Assembly: GCA_030248215.1 (NCBI GenBank)
Contig: JASANG010001103.1
Coordinates: forward strand, 213,501 to 277,500
From: Enoplolaimus lenunculus
Taxonomy: Eukaryota > Nematoda > Enoplea > Enoplida > Thoracostomopsidae
Direction of reading: 5' to 3'
DNA length: 64,000 bases
The notes beneath the pieces were generated by a model that was not told the origin of the DNA, did no database searches, and saw nothing but the letters and a program-made list of their open reading frames with translations. This document shows positions 28,501 through 43,500 of this stretch, piece by piece (position 1 is the first letter of the stretch; the number at the start of each line of letters is the position of its first letter). The position numbers and the translations under genes are program-made.

Positions 28501-31500
28501 CACCGGTTTGGTTTCAGGTTTACCGCTCTATGTATACGTAGGCCAGGTAAATGTTTGCGCAGGAATTTTACGGATGGATACTAGGAAAGGATCAGGTCCG
28601 TATCTAAGGGGGCCAAGTGGGACACAGTTCCGCTGGACCATTTTTGGCCCGTGTAGAAAGTTGATAACCTTGCCTACAAGTCTATTTAAACCCTTTTATG
28701 TACCTCTTGAAAACTTGTTAGCCCCCCTAGCAAGGTGAGCTGGCTACGAGCCTGTGGATAGGATATTTACTATTACTGGATCATGTTTCGTTTTACAGAC
28801 ACGTGGCGTTTGTGTGGGATTGGTTTAAACTTATGTTTCAGTTTTATAGCTGAGGTAGAGAATAAATGAATCCGAGCTTCTATGCACAGTTTTATGTAAT
28901 CCGTGGCCGATCCAGAAATTCGTATACCGTGAGGCGCACGCGGACCCATAGCCAGGGGAGAGGCCAAGGCAGCCTCCGACCTCTGGAAGAATTTTGGCTT
29001 CCCTAGAAATTTTTCAATTTTGCTTGTATAAGTCATCAAAAACATTTCTATGCGCGTCGTGAAAAATGGTTAGCCTACACTAGAAAGGTGAGATTACTAC
29101 TATAAGTTTAGGAACACAATATTTCATACCGTAAAAAGATAGCGAGCTAAAAGCGAGTTAGAAGCCAAACGCAATTTCAGTGTTAAATTCAAAATTTAAG
29201 CTTTGACAACTGTTAGCGGCAGAGATCAAATGCACCTTTGGATCCGCCAGTAAAGCTAAAAGTAGTTGAGAATGTAAGCATGAAAGACATGATTATTTCA
29301 TTAAAAAGCGAATTTACCTAAATACGAATATTGAATTTCGCTTAAATTTGAACAGCTTAAAACAATTTTGCGTCTTATTGGTGAATTTTAAAAACGCGAA
29401 AAATCTGCTTAAACACGCGGTTTAAAACTGTGAAATTTCAGAACAAAAAAGTAATATATTATATAGTTGCTCTAAAACCGTAAAATCTTGCATCTTTGAA
29501 TGCCGGAACAGGAACAGGAACACGAATTAAAGTTTTGCAGGAATTCCGATCGAAACAAAAATTCCGGTTGAACCCTGATATATATGTATAAATATAAATA
29601 TAATATATACATATATATTATATACATATATTATATATATACATATACATATTATATATATTATCTTTATATATATATATATGAAGTTAGACCACCGGTT
29701 TACCCAGTAATAATTGAAAACCCGTCAATATGGCAGCTTGGGCGTTTCCAGCGGTTGCTATTAGCTCTACCGCCAGGTTTCATTAGTTTGATTATTTACG
29801 AGGTAAACACTCTCCTCTGTAACAGTGCGAGTTTGATATTAACCACACCGTGTTTTATTACTACGTTGAATTGTAAACCGTTTAAATTCGACCGGTTTTA
29901 ATATCACCGGTGGAGGCATTAGGTTTTTAGAGACGGGGTGTAGGGGGTCTCTTTAAATGCCGGAGCCGTCCGTCGAAGTTACGCTTTAACTTTGGGTTGG
30001 CAAAACGCTGATGTAAGCTTTCAATATGGGGGTAAGCGTACAAGAGCTTATATGTGCTTGTTTTTCTATTATTGCGAGCGGCCAATGTTACTTTAAGGGG
30101 CGTAACAGTAGATTAAGTGTATTCCTAAGACTAAGCCTAAACCTAAGCGTTGCAAAAATGTGTTCCTAAGCCTAAGCCTAAGCCTAAGCCTAAGCCTGAG
30201 CCTAAACCTAAGCAAAAACATGATCTAGAATCTAAACCTACTCTTTTATGGACCCACCAGAAACCTAGACGCCCCTAAAAGCAACATGGGCCCTGCTAGT
30301 TAAATGGGGGTAACCGAACGTCTTCCGGTTCCAGTAGAAATTTTTCAAAGAAAAAGCTCAAACCAAACTTTGAACAAAAACATTTTGCCGGATCCGGATG
30401 CGGGTTTTTTCATCTTTAATTCCATCCGGTTAATACGAAACTGTTGCAGCCTGGTGTGTTTAAGCTAAAAATTTCTTTTCAAATTTGCAACACTGTTTAT
30501 TTGTTTGTTTTGACTTCTGTACGAGCGTACAAATTTTAAGGCCAATGTTACTTTTAGATGCGTAACAGTAGATTAAGCGCATTCCTAAGCCTAAGCCTAA
30601 GCGTTCCAAGTTCCTAAGCCTAAGACTAAGGAAAAAATGTAATCTAGAATCGAAACCTACTCTTTTATAGGCCCACCAGATACCTGGACGCCCCTTAAAG
30701 TAACATGGGCCAATTTTAGTATAAAACGTTACTAAAACTAATTATTTCATTTGTTAATTTTGATAATTTCTTAATGTTCAATTGTCATCCGTTGATTTAT
30801 AATAACATGGTTCATTACAACGCTACGGTAAGTAATGCTCTCATGCATCAGTTTACGAGCCCGTAGCCAAGAAAGAACCAGGGGGGCTGAGCCCCCCGGA
30901 ATAAATTTGCCCCCCCAGAAGATTTTTTAATCATGCTTGTAAGTCATTAAAAACCCTTGAATGCCCCCCTCCTGAAAAATTTTTGGCCCCCCCTCCCTCT
31001 AGCAAGATGAGCTGGCTGCGGGTCTGTCAGTTTACTAGATGCATATCCAACGAGAGAAAGGGAAGCAATGGCGCTGTCAGGATTTCGTTTCGGGAAGAGA
31101 TAATCTCAAGTGGGAGTAATAATAATGTTTGATCTGTACTATTCAGAACAGGTACGTAGCCAGCTCATCTTGCTGGTGGGGCTAAAAATTTTCAGGAGAG
31201 CGTTTGGCCTCCCTGTCCCAACTCTAGCTATGAGCTCGATTCATTATACTATTCTAACCAGTACACTCCTTTGCATGCAGTCGTAACAAAAATCATTTGA
31301 ACATCCGTTTTTCATGAAATCTATATTATTAAACCTGGAACACCACACATACTTTTTTGGGCATCGTTGTAGCGGATGAATGCAAATAAACAGTAAAAAT
31401 ATGCAATTGTTTACATTTAAGCGTTGTTGTTCAATGATTCTATTGAACAGAGTAGAAAATGTCTAGGGTTGCAGATATGCATCCACGTTGACTAGTATTA

Positions 31501-34500
31501 GGACCGCAGCAGCCCCTCATTATACGTTCATTCGAGAGGCCTCAACCCCTAAAATGTCCCTCACCCTAACCGGTTGAAGCCAAAACCGTCGAAGTTTTAA
31601 AATGCGTCTGGCTTCCTGCTCGCTTCGCTCACGAGTTTGGGGCTCCCACCCTGGAGTTTGGTGTTAGCCCTCATCCCTGTCTGCTCCGGCACTGACTAGT
31701 GTATTTTATTTGCGAATACACCTCATAGGTAATATATTTTAGTTTTCAACAGAAATCTGGCTTGTTCAGAAATACTTCAATGGGCGGAAATACAGTGATT
31801 ATTTATAATTTACAAGTTCGGTCAAACGTATTCAACAAGGGGGGGCACTATTTCAATGTAGTGCAGAGTCCCCTTCGCCCTCACCGGGTCAGGACGGACA
31901 CAATGGCAGATCCAGGGTCGAATCGAAATGCCAGGACAGAAACGTCACGGCTTTCCAAGACGAAGTAAAATTTCTACTGATATTTGGTCTGTGCTAAAAT
32001 TGCATTTGGTTTCTCGTTCGTTTCGCTCGCCGGGTTTTTCACTATTAAACATCGCGCGGTGCCGCGGCCCGAATTTGGATCCGCCTTTGGGTAAATCTAC
32101 TAGAACCGAACTGTACCCAGAAAAACTGTTGGACTTGAGAACCAAAGTTTTCAAATCAATGACATCTGACAATTCGTTTTAAAAAAAGAAAGTGTTCCCA
32201 TACAGCATAATATTGAAAATTCTGAATCCGCTTGATAGACCTCAGGTTTTGGGATACCAATTTTCCTGTTGTTTCCAGTAGACTTGCGTTGGAGCCAGAA
32301 TTTCCACCGGCAACGAAGCTGGAGCCTGGACCGATACCAGACGAGGTTAAACGAATATTTAGTAAGGATGTATTTTGTTTCGTCAAAATGACTTTTTATG
32401 GATCATCCACGTTAAAATGCACTTGCGGATATAAAAATGTTCTACGATCCTCCCCGTTGGGAGCGGCGCCAAAATATATATCCTACCCGGAGGCAAGGTA
32501 CAGTTTTATAGGTGTAGTTAACCAGTGTTCATTGTCCAGACTCTGTCAGAAGGGACTCTGGACAAATACATGTTGTTTGTAGGATGTCAGGACATTTATA
32601 ACGTCTTCCGTTATTAGACGCGCACACTAAACACACGCGTCATTCAACGGAAATTATTAAGACCATTTAAAGGGACTATGGACAATAACAGTTCCTGATA
32701 ATGATGCCAGGACGAGTAAATATTCATGCCTAGGGTATATTCATTGTCTAAAGGTTCAGACAATGAAATATGGTTATGTCAGGCAGTGTATAAAGAGAGT
32801 GTGTAGGTACAACGCGGGTTACCAAAAGGGAAAGACGTTTTAACAAATATGTGCATTTTTAAGCCTAAGCCAAAGCCTAAGGCTAAGCCTAAGCTATCGT
32901 GGGTGACCCATTATTGCTATAGGTAAACCTATTTTTTATTGAAAAATGAAACGTTGAATTGAACCAAAGTTTTTCATTTGATATACTGGCACGTAAACCT
33001 GAATATAAAAGTTCAGGGTTTATCAACTTTGCATAATCAAAACACCAGATTCCCATTCAGCTCTTCAAGATATATCGAGTCGTAAAGATTCCATTAACCA
33101 CTTGGGCCCCAGTGGGGTGCAAGCTAATCAAACACTGACCCCAGAACCGGTACTGTGCCAGGGCCAGGTACCTGGGCATTTCTGGTTACAGGCAGCATAA
33201 AAATACATTTTATAGGCGCCAGGTTAACCTTATTGCCTATTGTTGGAAATGTAAAACTGGCATAAACCTAAAGTTATTTCAATAATATTTAAGTACAGGT
33301 CTGTTGCGACAATATGCAGGGGGAAACGGCCACCCCCCTCGTGAACGATTTTACCCTCTCGTTTCGTCAATTGCAGCAAAGCTATAATCTCAGTTTTAGA
33401 AACTGCAAAATTCCGTATGCCGGGCCTGAAATTTTTCTCGCTACCCACCGCGTTTCTCTCGTGTAGGGGGCAGGCTATGGGTCTATGAGGGCAGTAAAGT
33501 TGATGATGGTTTTCCTCGCGAAATTCGGTATTGGTTTGAAACCGAATTTTGCGTTCTAAGCAGCTGTTTGTTTGGAATTGCAAAATTGTACAACCGAATT
33601 TACGAGGTACTTAATTCTGTTCTTTTGGTATCGTTGGTATCCTTGTAAGCCCACAGTTATTGAATGCTGCTTTACATCCAAAAAGTCCTTCTATAACAGT
33701 AGATTAAGCGTATTTCTAAGCCTAAGCCTAAGCGTTGCAAAAGTGTGTTCCTAAACATAAGCCTAAGCGTTGCAGAAGCGTATTCCTAAGCCTAAGCCTA
33801 AGCGTTGCAAAAGCGTATTCCTAAGTCTAAGCCTAAGCGTTGCAAAAACGTGTTCCTAAGCCTAAGCTTAAGCCTAAGCTAAAAAACGTAACCTAGAATC
33901 TAAACGTACTCTTTTACAGACCCATCAGAAACCTGGACGTCCCTAAAAGTAATATGGGCCATCATGCTCGTCTAAAGGTCTTGCAGCTTGAAATTGTGAC
34001 CAGCAGGAGCAAGATGACTAACCAGTGCCTGGTTATAACCATTTTAGCCTCATAATGCAAACTTTTCCGTTGCCTAAAATTGAACTTTTACCTTAGCCTA
34101 ATCCTATGCCTAAGCCTAAGCCGATGTCTAAAAACATAAGCTTACTCTGTTACAGTCCCGCAGGAAAACGGTCCGGCCTTGTTCTATACGTGGGCCGAAA
34201 TCATTTAGACATAAAAAATTGTCCTGAAATTTCAAAACTCTTAAATTTACATATACTAAAATGTCTGAGTTTTTAGATATTAATAGTCTTAAACAGCTCA
34301 GAAATTCGACTCCGAAATGTGTTGTAAAATATAAATGCCTTATTCAAGAAATTACTATTGCCAATTTATAAGGGACAAATTTCTTTCAATTAATAAAAAT
34401 AATTGTGTTATATTTAAGAATATTTTTCTGATTTAGATACTTGTATACGAATTGTTGTGTTCATATTCGTAAAGGTGTATTTAAGTAATCGAATTTTCAA

Positions 34501-37500
34501 CCTAACTTTACATCTTGGGCGTATCTTACGTTGTAAAATTATTGAATATGATTGAGCTTTAGCTTCCAGTTTTAAGACGGACTTCGCTGGAAAATCTTTG
34601 TTTCGAATCATCCAACCGAGTCATTTTTAGACGTATTGGTCTGATATTTCAGAAATATTTGTCTTTTGTACAACAAAACTTAAATTTCAGACTTTTTAGT
34701 CTGAAACATTTCAAACTATTATTTCTGAAAAACTTAACAAATAAAAGGCTACAATTAAAGCCATATCTGGAGTTTTACAGACAATATTTCTTGAATATCA
34801 GACAATTTTCACCCAAAATAATATCCCTGTTTTGTCTCGCAAGCAACCACACTTCGATCCTTTGATGAATAAATTTACATCGGAAATTTTTCCGCATTTT
34901 ACTGCTGCTGGAAGGTTTGGAACACCAAAAAGCCCCCTTTATTCACTACGACCCTAATGACACGCCTTTTGTCCCAAATATATATACAGCACACATTGTC
35001 ATGGACGCAAAAAAGTGGGATAGGTAAAATAAACCCTATTACGAAATATCTGAACAACAGAAAAATTAGCCAAAATTATCGATTTTAGAACACAAAAGAT
35101 CACAATGTCGCTGCGTTCGCTCAACAAAGTCACTCGAGATTTATGCATCTCCGAAATGAACTCCTGGCAACGTCCTTGGTAATTCTTGCATTGTGGACTA
35201 AACTCAACCAACTTATGACAAACATTAATATTCAACCAACGCAATGGTTCCCGTGGGACAGTTTCAACCAAATCGTTGGGTGGTTCCAATCAGGGGGCGT
35301 AGCCAGGATTATATTTCGCCACATGATGCGTCGTTTTCAAACCATTTTTACGAGCGAACGCAGCGAGCGAGACAAATTGTTTTTGACATCTGCAGTGTTT
35401 TTACTTTGACTCATGTAAAGTTCGAGATTTTCCTGTAATTTCAACTGATATATACAGCCCTGTTGTCCCGCTACGGTCTTGGTTTCAGTGGAACCAACGT
35501 CTTAGTTCAGTTGAAATAAACTTATCGTTTGTCCAGTCTTATAAAACTTTACACGGTCTATTGCTGTCACTAGAAGCGAAAGTTTCGTTTTCGCTGTTTG
35601 TGTTTTAGTTTTGTGGTGTTTTGGTTTTAAGCTGACATTTGGGTCCAAGTTCTGGTTTGAGTTGATAAATACGTCACTGGTGAATCCGTCACCCAGGCCA
35701 TGCCTCCAGCACGGATCAGCCAGCGACTGTCTTTATCAATGCAATAAAAACTCACAAAAACGTTTGAACACAAATTTTGTGTTAAGATTTAGCACTAAAA
35801 TTGCGTTTGGCTTCTCATTCTGCCACCGAATGACGTAATTGATGTCAGGTCTTTATACTACTTCATCTACACCTAAGGACTTAGCCAGCCCCGTGGCTGA
35901 CTCTACATGCTTGGAGGGGGGCGAAAAAATTTAGGCACGTAATGTGGGGAACGAACATTGCTTACAAGCAAAGTTAAACCTTTTTAGGGAGAGGCCAAAA
36001 CGTTTTAGGGTGTCGGATTGACCTCGTCCCTGGAAATATTTTTGACAGGGACGTTTATCCAACTCCCAAAATCAAATCCTACTGCTAAGGGTGAAATATA
36101 TAAATTCACTTGTTTTAACATCATAACGTTGTTTGTTGCAAATTTTCATATAACAACTGCTTCTAATATACTGCTATTTCTATGTTTCGACCTATGTAAA
36201 GATCAGGAGCCGAGCGTTTTTCTGCGGGACTGCAATGGAGTAAGCTTATAAGCGCGGATTTTTGGGATATATCCCACACCTATAATTTCTGGAAAACCGA
36301 GAAATAGACACTTTTGCATGGTTAATTCTATGCTAGTTCGCTACGGTTGCTAGCAAAATACTTTTACATGAGATTACGCTGTTCCGAAATGAAATAGAGG
36401 CTACGCTTGTAGGCACTCGTTACGCCCCTAAAGGTAACATTGGCCCTCTTATCAAACTATATCTTGTGTGGCACCATTTTGGGTTTGGCACCAGTCATGG
36501 AACCCAACAACGTCCAGTATACATTTAAAATGATTAATAGTCCGTGTCCTATGGTTTTTTGAACTTGTTGGCACGTTATAAGGCCCAAGCTCAACGCATC
36601 GATGTCTACTCGCAGGAAAGGGGGGGCACTGAGCAATTGCGTATCTCCAAATTCGGCCGATACCCCCGGGATGACTTCGAGACTGCAGCACTGACCTTTG
36701 GTTTAACGGCACATCCATAAGGGTATACACAAGTCAGTTTTAGATGATACCTCCCACTAGCAGAATATCTGAAAAAATATGAAAAGGACTACTTTTATTC
36801 AGGCTTAGGATTTTCTTCACCTGTTACCCTCGCACGCGACAAGCGAAACGAAATCCTGGCTAATTGTCACGTAGATTCAGATCTCCGTCCCGGTACCTAC
36901 AGGATGGACGCTAGGGTAAACGAACCAATGTCGTTAGGGTCAAGTTCCGATTTGGATACAGTGCCAGGGCGAGATTGGCGTTAGGATGAACGAACCAATG
37001 TCGTTAGGGTCAAGTTCCGCTTTGGATGCCGTGCCATCCGCGCAGTGAATTCAGGAATGTTTCAAACGAGACCGCGATCGAAGCGTACGAGCAACCAAAC
37101 GCCATTTTAGTGCTAAATTTTAATACAAAATCGCATTATTAAACTCTGTTGGCGGCCTTAGTCGGCCGTGTCTTCCGTCGAATTCCACAGCGCCGTCCGG
37201 CGTTGTCCGAATATATGTATGTATGTATGTGTGTATATATAGCGCCACTCTAATTCGCTTCTACGTTGCGGGTATTTAAGAACTCAACCCCCTTTTTGTG
37301 CCCATTCGACATTGCAACTATTTAAAGTTAATAACACAAGACCCCCTTCGTCAAAATTTTTTATTTTTTGCGACATCGTGGCTACACCCCCGCTGTGTAT
37401 GTACTATCGGCATTTCGCTCAGTTCAAAGCTGACACACAAGGGTTGACACACAAGGGTATCTTGGTGTACCTGTCCATATATATTTGCCATTTGGTAATG

Positions 37501-40500
37501 TATATTGCATACTTTGTATACCGCAACATATTTGATGTTGCAAGTTTAAAAGCGATTTGTTCAATGACTGAAGTCACAAGGTTTGGCACCACTGGCAAGT
37601 ACATGGCATCCAGGAATCAGGGACCAAAATTAAAATTTAGAAGTAAGATTTAAGTACTAAAATTGTGTTGGACTTCTCGCTCTCATGCATTTATGTATCC
37701 TATAACGCAGCATTTGGGTGTTCTGGATCAGCTGCTGATTGACATCCTTTAAGAACGAAAAAGTGTTTCGTTCTGCGGCACCTCAGTCGCCAAGGACGTA
37801 CGCCAAAAACGGTTTCAAGTGTTCAACCCCTCGATTGAGGCTTTTTTGCAGGGTTTTAGACCCGGTTCCAATTACCGACACAAGAAACCATCCAATTTGG
37901 CAATTTTTATAGAACGTAAGCCGGTTTTTGAAATCCAGGTTACACCGATGGTTGTGTCAGGGGCCAATGTTACTTTTAGGACCGTAACAGTAGTTTAAGC
38001 GTATTCCTAGGCCTAAGCCTAAGCCTAAGCGTATTCCTAAGCCTAAGCCTAAGCCTAAGCGTTACAAAAGCGTATTCCTAAGCCTATAACCTAAGCCTAT
38101 AGCCTAAGCCTAAGCGTATTCCTAAGCCTAAGCCTAAGCCTAAGCGTTACAAAAGCGTATTCCTAAGCCTCAGCCTAAGCCTAAGCATTACAAAAGCGTA
38201 TTCCTAAGCTTAAGCATAAGCCTAAGCAAAAAAATGTAGTCTAGAATGTACCGCTACTCTTTTACAGAACCACCAGATATCGGGACGGCCCTACATTAAC
38301 ATGGACCTTGTCAGGTATTTGGAAATTAATTCCACGTCATATTTAACGTTCTGTTAAATACACTAAAATTTTATGTATGAAATAAAGTGTGGTCCGAGGT
38401 CGAATCATTTATATATGTCAGTGCTGCATCTAGGGTACCCGAGACCATCCCTCTGATATGCGAGATGGGCCCCATTTGTAATAAATATTATGACCTTGCC
38501 AAAAACAGCTGAAGAAATCTTTAAAATTATTTCTTCAACACCTGATTCCGAACAGTAAACGCCAATTTGGGCTTATTTCTAAGTGTGCAACGCAATAATT
38601 AAACTTTCAATCCGGGTTTTTGTGATATCCGCCAACTCTAAAAAATCTCCTAAAACCTTTGAGAAAATTTACACAAATGTTCAAATTTTGACCATCAACG
38701 CCTGTTTTGTTCTGGCGACTGGCTTTGTGAAAATAGCTAAAAATGTGTCCAAAATGGTGAGTTAAACAGCGACCCACAAACCGAATCGATTCAGACCGAA
38801 TGTTTCAGAATATGGGTTTATCTGTGTTTTGAAATCTTTTATTTTAAACAAAATACCTTCAGGAAGTGTTTTTGATTTTTCAACTGTTTCTGACATGTAA
38901 AACTGTCAAGTGTTTATATTAGCAGTGGTCAAACGCCCCAGTCAGCGTCTTGGGTTGTCTTAAATCTATATTGGCTAGACATTTAATTCGATAACATTAA
39001 TAGCACCCCCCACGGCTCGTACACGACCCTGTGACGAGAGTGAGAAGGGTAGGCACCCTCGGAAGAATTTTGGACGCCCTTGAAAATTTTCAACCTTGCT
39101 TGTAAAGCCATCGAAAACGATTGTATGCCCCTGCTGAAAAATATTACCCCCTAGTATGGTGAGCTGGGTGCGGCATGCTCCTATATAGGTATTTCGATCA
39201 GACCGCGGGTACCCACGGGTAAAGCCCCCTCTGATCTCGACACACATATTATTAAACGTTGTTCCTACGGGTTATGGTGACTGGAAACTTTGTAATTTGC
39301 ATACTTTGTTTCTGTAAGCTTACACTTAAATTGCAAATAATTATACTCATTGATATTATGTTTACTGCATTGAAGTGTCTGCACAGACACTGTAAATTCC
39401 CGTGAGTTGATTTTAACTCAAAATGAGTTGAATCACTCAGTCTGATTTAGGACTATCAGAACTCAGCATTTTGAGTTGATTCAATTCATTCTGAGTTAAT
39501 CAACTCACCCAGAGTCATTTCAACTCAGAGAGGGAATTAACTCAACTGACCGTGTATTAATGATTTACTGATAGTAATTCAGAAATAACCAACTTGCTAG
39601 CTGAATTGATTAATCAGCTCAGTGGAATTTGCAGTGTAGTCTAAATCCCAAACCTACTTCCGTTGACAGTCCCAGTAGAAACGGAACGGCCGTAAAAGTA
39701 ACACTGACCGCCGATGAACGGAATTTTTGGTGCCCACGAGAATCCCAACGAACCAACGAAGATATATTCATCTCTGACCATTTTTCCTGGTCTAAAAACA
39801 GCAATAATTTTCACACAGTTATCATTGCATATTCGGCCACATTCCGGTGGATCAATAACTCCATCAAGAACGGATATAAGATCAGAGATAATATATCCCC
39901 TCACGAAATATTCAGAGAATACATCCTCCACAATAAAATGTGTACAGGGTGGGGAAAATGAAAAATCAATTCCAGAACACCATCGGATTTCAGTTTTATT
40001 TTAAGGTCGCCATTGGAATACAACTTTGAGAAATACGATATTTTAGCAAAGATGAGAAAATAAATTTTGCTATTTTAAAATCAATTCCATACATGGCATT
40101 GCAATTTTCTCTGCCGTTAATGGAATTGAATTTAATTGTTTGAGCAATGTTCAGAAGTTGAGAGTAAAATTTTCTTTGAATTAATTGCAGATAAAGAAAT
40201 GCACATAAAATTTATGGCACTTGTGGAATTGACAACTTTGTATTTTATTTATATTGGCCTATACGAATTTCGTAACCCCTGAGTATAAGTATGTGCTTGA
40301 GCGAACAGCTATTAAGCAGTGACAGACAATTGACGACTGTCGTAACTTGTAGGTTACGTGACATTTTATGCTTTCGAAACAAGAACCGGAAATAGAACTC
40401 TTGAGTAGGGTTTAAGTTTGAACTTTCTTGAGTGACTTTTGAGATATTAAAGTTTTACCCTCAACTGATGTTTCATTGTTCAGAACTATGATTGCGTTCT

Positions 40501-43500
40501 CACAGTTGAAATCAACACTGTAAATCCGAATGAGTTTATTTATGAATTCAGCTAGCGAGTTGGTTATTTCTGAATTAATATCAGTAAACATTAACTCACT
40601 GTACAGTTGAGTTGATTGTCACTCTGAGTTGAGCTGACTCGGGACGAGTTGATTAACTCTGAAGGAATTGAATCAACTCCAATTTCTGAGTTCTGATAGT
40701 CCTCACTCAAATTGAGTGATTGAACTCATTCTGAATTAAAATCAACTCACTGAAATTTACAGTGAACCAATTACCGGAGTCCAACATATGTTTACAAGGG
40801 CGTACAAGAAAAAATGCACTTTTAACCGGTTTTAGAATAACCTGACGGATCTTACAGGTCAAAAATATTTTCTCACTCGCTACGTTCGTTTGCAAAAATT
40901 ATTTTAAAGATGAGATTTAGCGAAATCAACTCCTGGCTATGCCTCTGATTTGCTAAATTCTGCATAATTTGAAATATGCAAAAAAAGAAAAGTGTTAAAT
41001 TTAGCAAACATTTTGCAACAAAATTTACAATTTTTTAAAACTGCAATTTTGCTGTTAGTTTTATCGTTTTTGCTGCGATTTTAGTGTAATCATTAATCTT
41101 TCCAATAGTTTTACACGTGTCAAATGGTGCACTGAGATTGCATCTGGCCATGAAGTGCGCTTGAACTGCAAGTTGTGATCGCAAACAATGTATAATATAA
41201 TCGTCAATATAAACAACTTTCCAAATATTGACAGTTTCGAGTTTGCCAAAAACCCAATTGTGTTTCCAGCAATTTTATTGAAATTTGGCCAGGTTCAGAT
41301 TAACGCATATTTTTTGCCGTTCAGCAAAAACATTTCTAATTAAATTTAAGATAGTGACCCGAATAAGAGGGAGGGACTGATATTTATTTGGCCTCTTCAG
41401 AGGGTACCCCCATGTTATTCGGTTTCAGACTGTTATTTATTTTCAAACCACCCTCCGCCACCCTTCGTTTACAGATATATATCCGGTATTGCAACTATCC
41501 GTTGAATTAAACGTTTTTTGCCTTGCATCAAAAGCTTGAGCGATAATGCAAGGTTATACTTTGGAATGTTACTTTCAAAACTAAGTATGCTTTAAAGTTT
41601 TGAACTCTACTGTATTCGGTCCTGGAGTTATGCACTACAATTAGGAGGGATAATTGACATTCATGGACTCTAATTATGGTTTAGGTAATCTATCCGCTTA
41701 CGGGCTCTTATTAGCGATACGGACTCGTATTGATCGATACTCAAAATGGGGACCCTTCTTATTACCCCCCTCTCTTATTTGGGTCAGCACAGTACTTGCC
41801 GTGCGTCACCGTGTCGTCCGTCACCGTGCAGTATCGTATACGAACAGTTCGTGTTCGATACCACACGGTAAGTGATAATGACGGACAGTGGTCGACGGCG
41901 ATGGACGACACTAAAATGTTTAAAAAATATAGCACAATCCTTAGGATGGCGCTATGTTTTTCATGAGACCCGGTATCGTCCGTCATCCATACGGCGTCGT
42001 CCACGACCGTGTGGTATCGTAAGCGAATAATTCACGTACGATAAACGTATGGTAACGGACGGTGACGGTCGGCGCCGTACGACAAGTATAGCGCCACCCT
42101 TATAGACTGTTTTCAGCCAATCAAAAAATTTTCAACAAACGAAAAACGATTTTCAAATTTCATTGGTCCGTTTGCTTTTGGAATTCATTTTTTAGTAAAT
42201 ACCGCATAAATAAATTTAGCAAATCATTAATGGAGTGTCCAAACAGTTCTGTTGTTGTTTCGGAATTTTTGAACCAATCATTGCTGGCTAAAATGGCAAA
42301 CAATTGTCGAAATGTTGATGTAAATATTAATATCAACGAATCAAAAGCGTCGCATAGCAGCTTAACTCACAAATGTGTAAGTCTCAACCAGAGACGGTTA
42401 TGAGAGCAGAGGTGGATAGCCTGGTCCAAATTGTCAAATGTGTATAGCAATTATCATGAGTTAGCGATAGGTCCTGCACGTTTTGCAGTGACTATCGAAG
42501 TTAGAAATTCAAAGAAATATGATTCGCATTTGATTCGCCCTGCTTGTATGCTAATTTTGAGAACGCAAATGTGAAACATTTCAATGAAACCAACCCCTGT
42601 GATTTTCATAATTTGAATTTATTTGAATTTTATCATAATATTTCGCTGAATGCAAATATTATGGTCAGATTTTTGGAGTACAACGTTAAATTAACCACTG
42701 GTCAATCAGGCGAAGCAGTCAGGCCTTGGCCAGCAGCAGAGATTGAAACCCAAATTTTGTGTTAAGCTTAATACTAAAATGAGTTATGCCTGGTCGGTCG
42801 TTTCACTTGAGAGATAATCTTTCTGTTTTATATCATGCGGCCGATCCCAATTATAAATTTTTGGATCCGCTACTGTGTGGAACCCAAGGGCCCGATTTGA
42901 GTAAATTTTTGACTGAATTTGTTTCACTGGTTCAAAAGTCATAAGACCTATGGTGACCAGGGGATAGATGCTACATATGTACCGCATTCTCGAATAACTT
43001 TAATGTATGTAAACGAGTTGTTCCGTTTTTATATCGTATTTTAAGGATTTAACCTAAGTTTATGTCATGGACGTATCTTGAGCTGTAGCTTTACATGCCA
43101 ATTTTGGAGTCCATTTTCATTGCAAATGATTTGTTTCATGACTTATGTGTATGAATAATCACAAATTTAGGCATATTTGTCTTATATTTCAGAAATTTTT
43201 GTCTTAATAGTTTATCAAACAAAGTGTTTAATTTCAAACTTTTTAGCCTGAAAACTTCTAAATCTATATTTCTGAAAATTATTGGAAATAATAGTCTGGA
43301 AACCACGGTTTATATGTCTTGAGCGCGTACTAAGACATAATTGTCTTAAGTTTCAGACTATATTTGTTGAATATCAAACAATTTTGTTTTGTGTACAGTA
43401 TAAGACTGCTTCCAAAAGTGCAGAGTTCATTTTTCACACCTTGCCAGCTACTTTAAACCGGTACAATATCTGTCACTCGTGTCCAACCCCTTACCAGCTT

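Noticed and set aside
39641-39931. - strand frame with plausible composition
   Set aside because: No acceptor/donor pair or family match, it starts in a transposon end, and two + strand frames overlap it.
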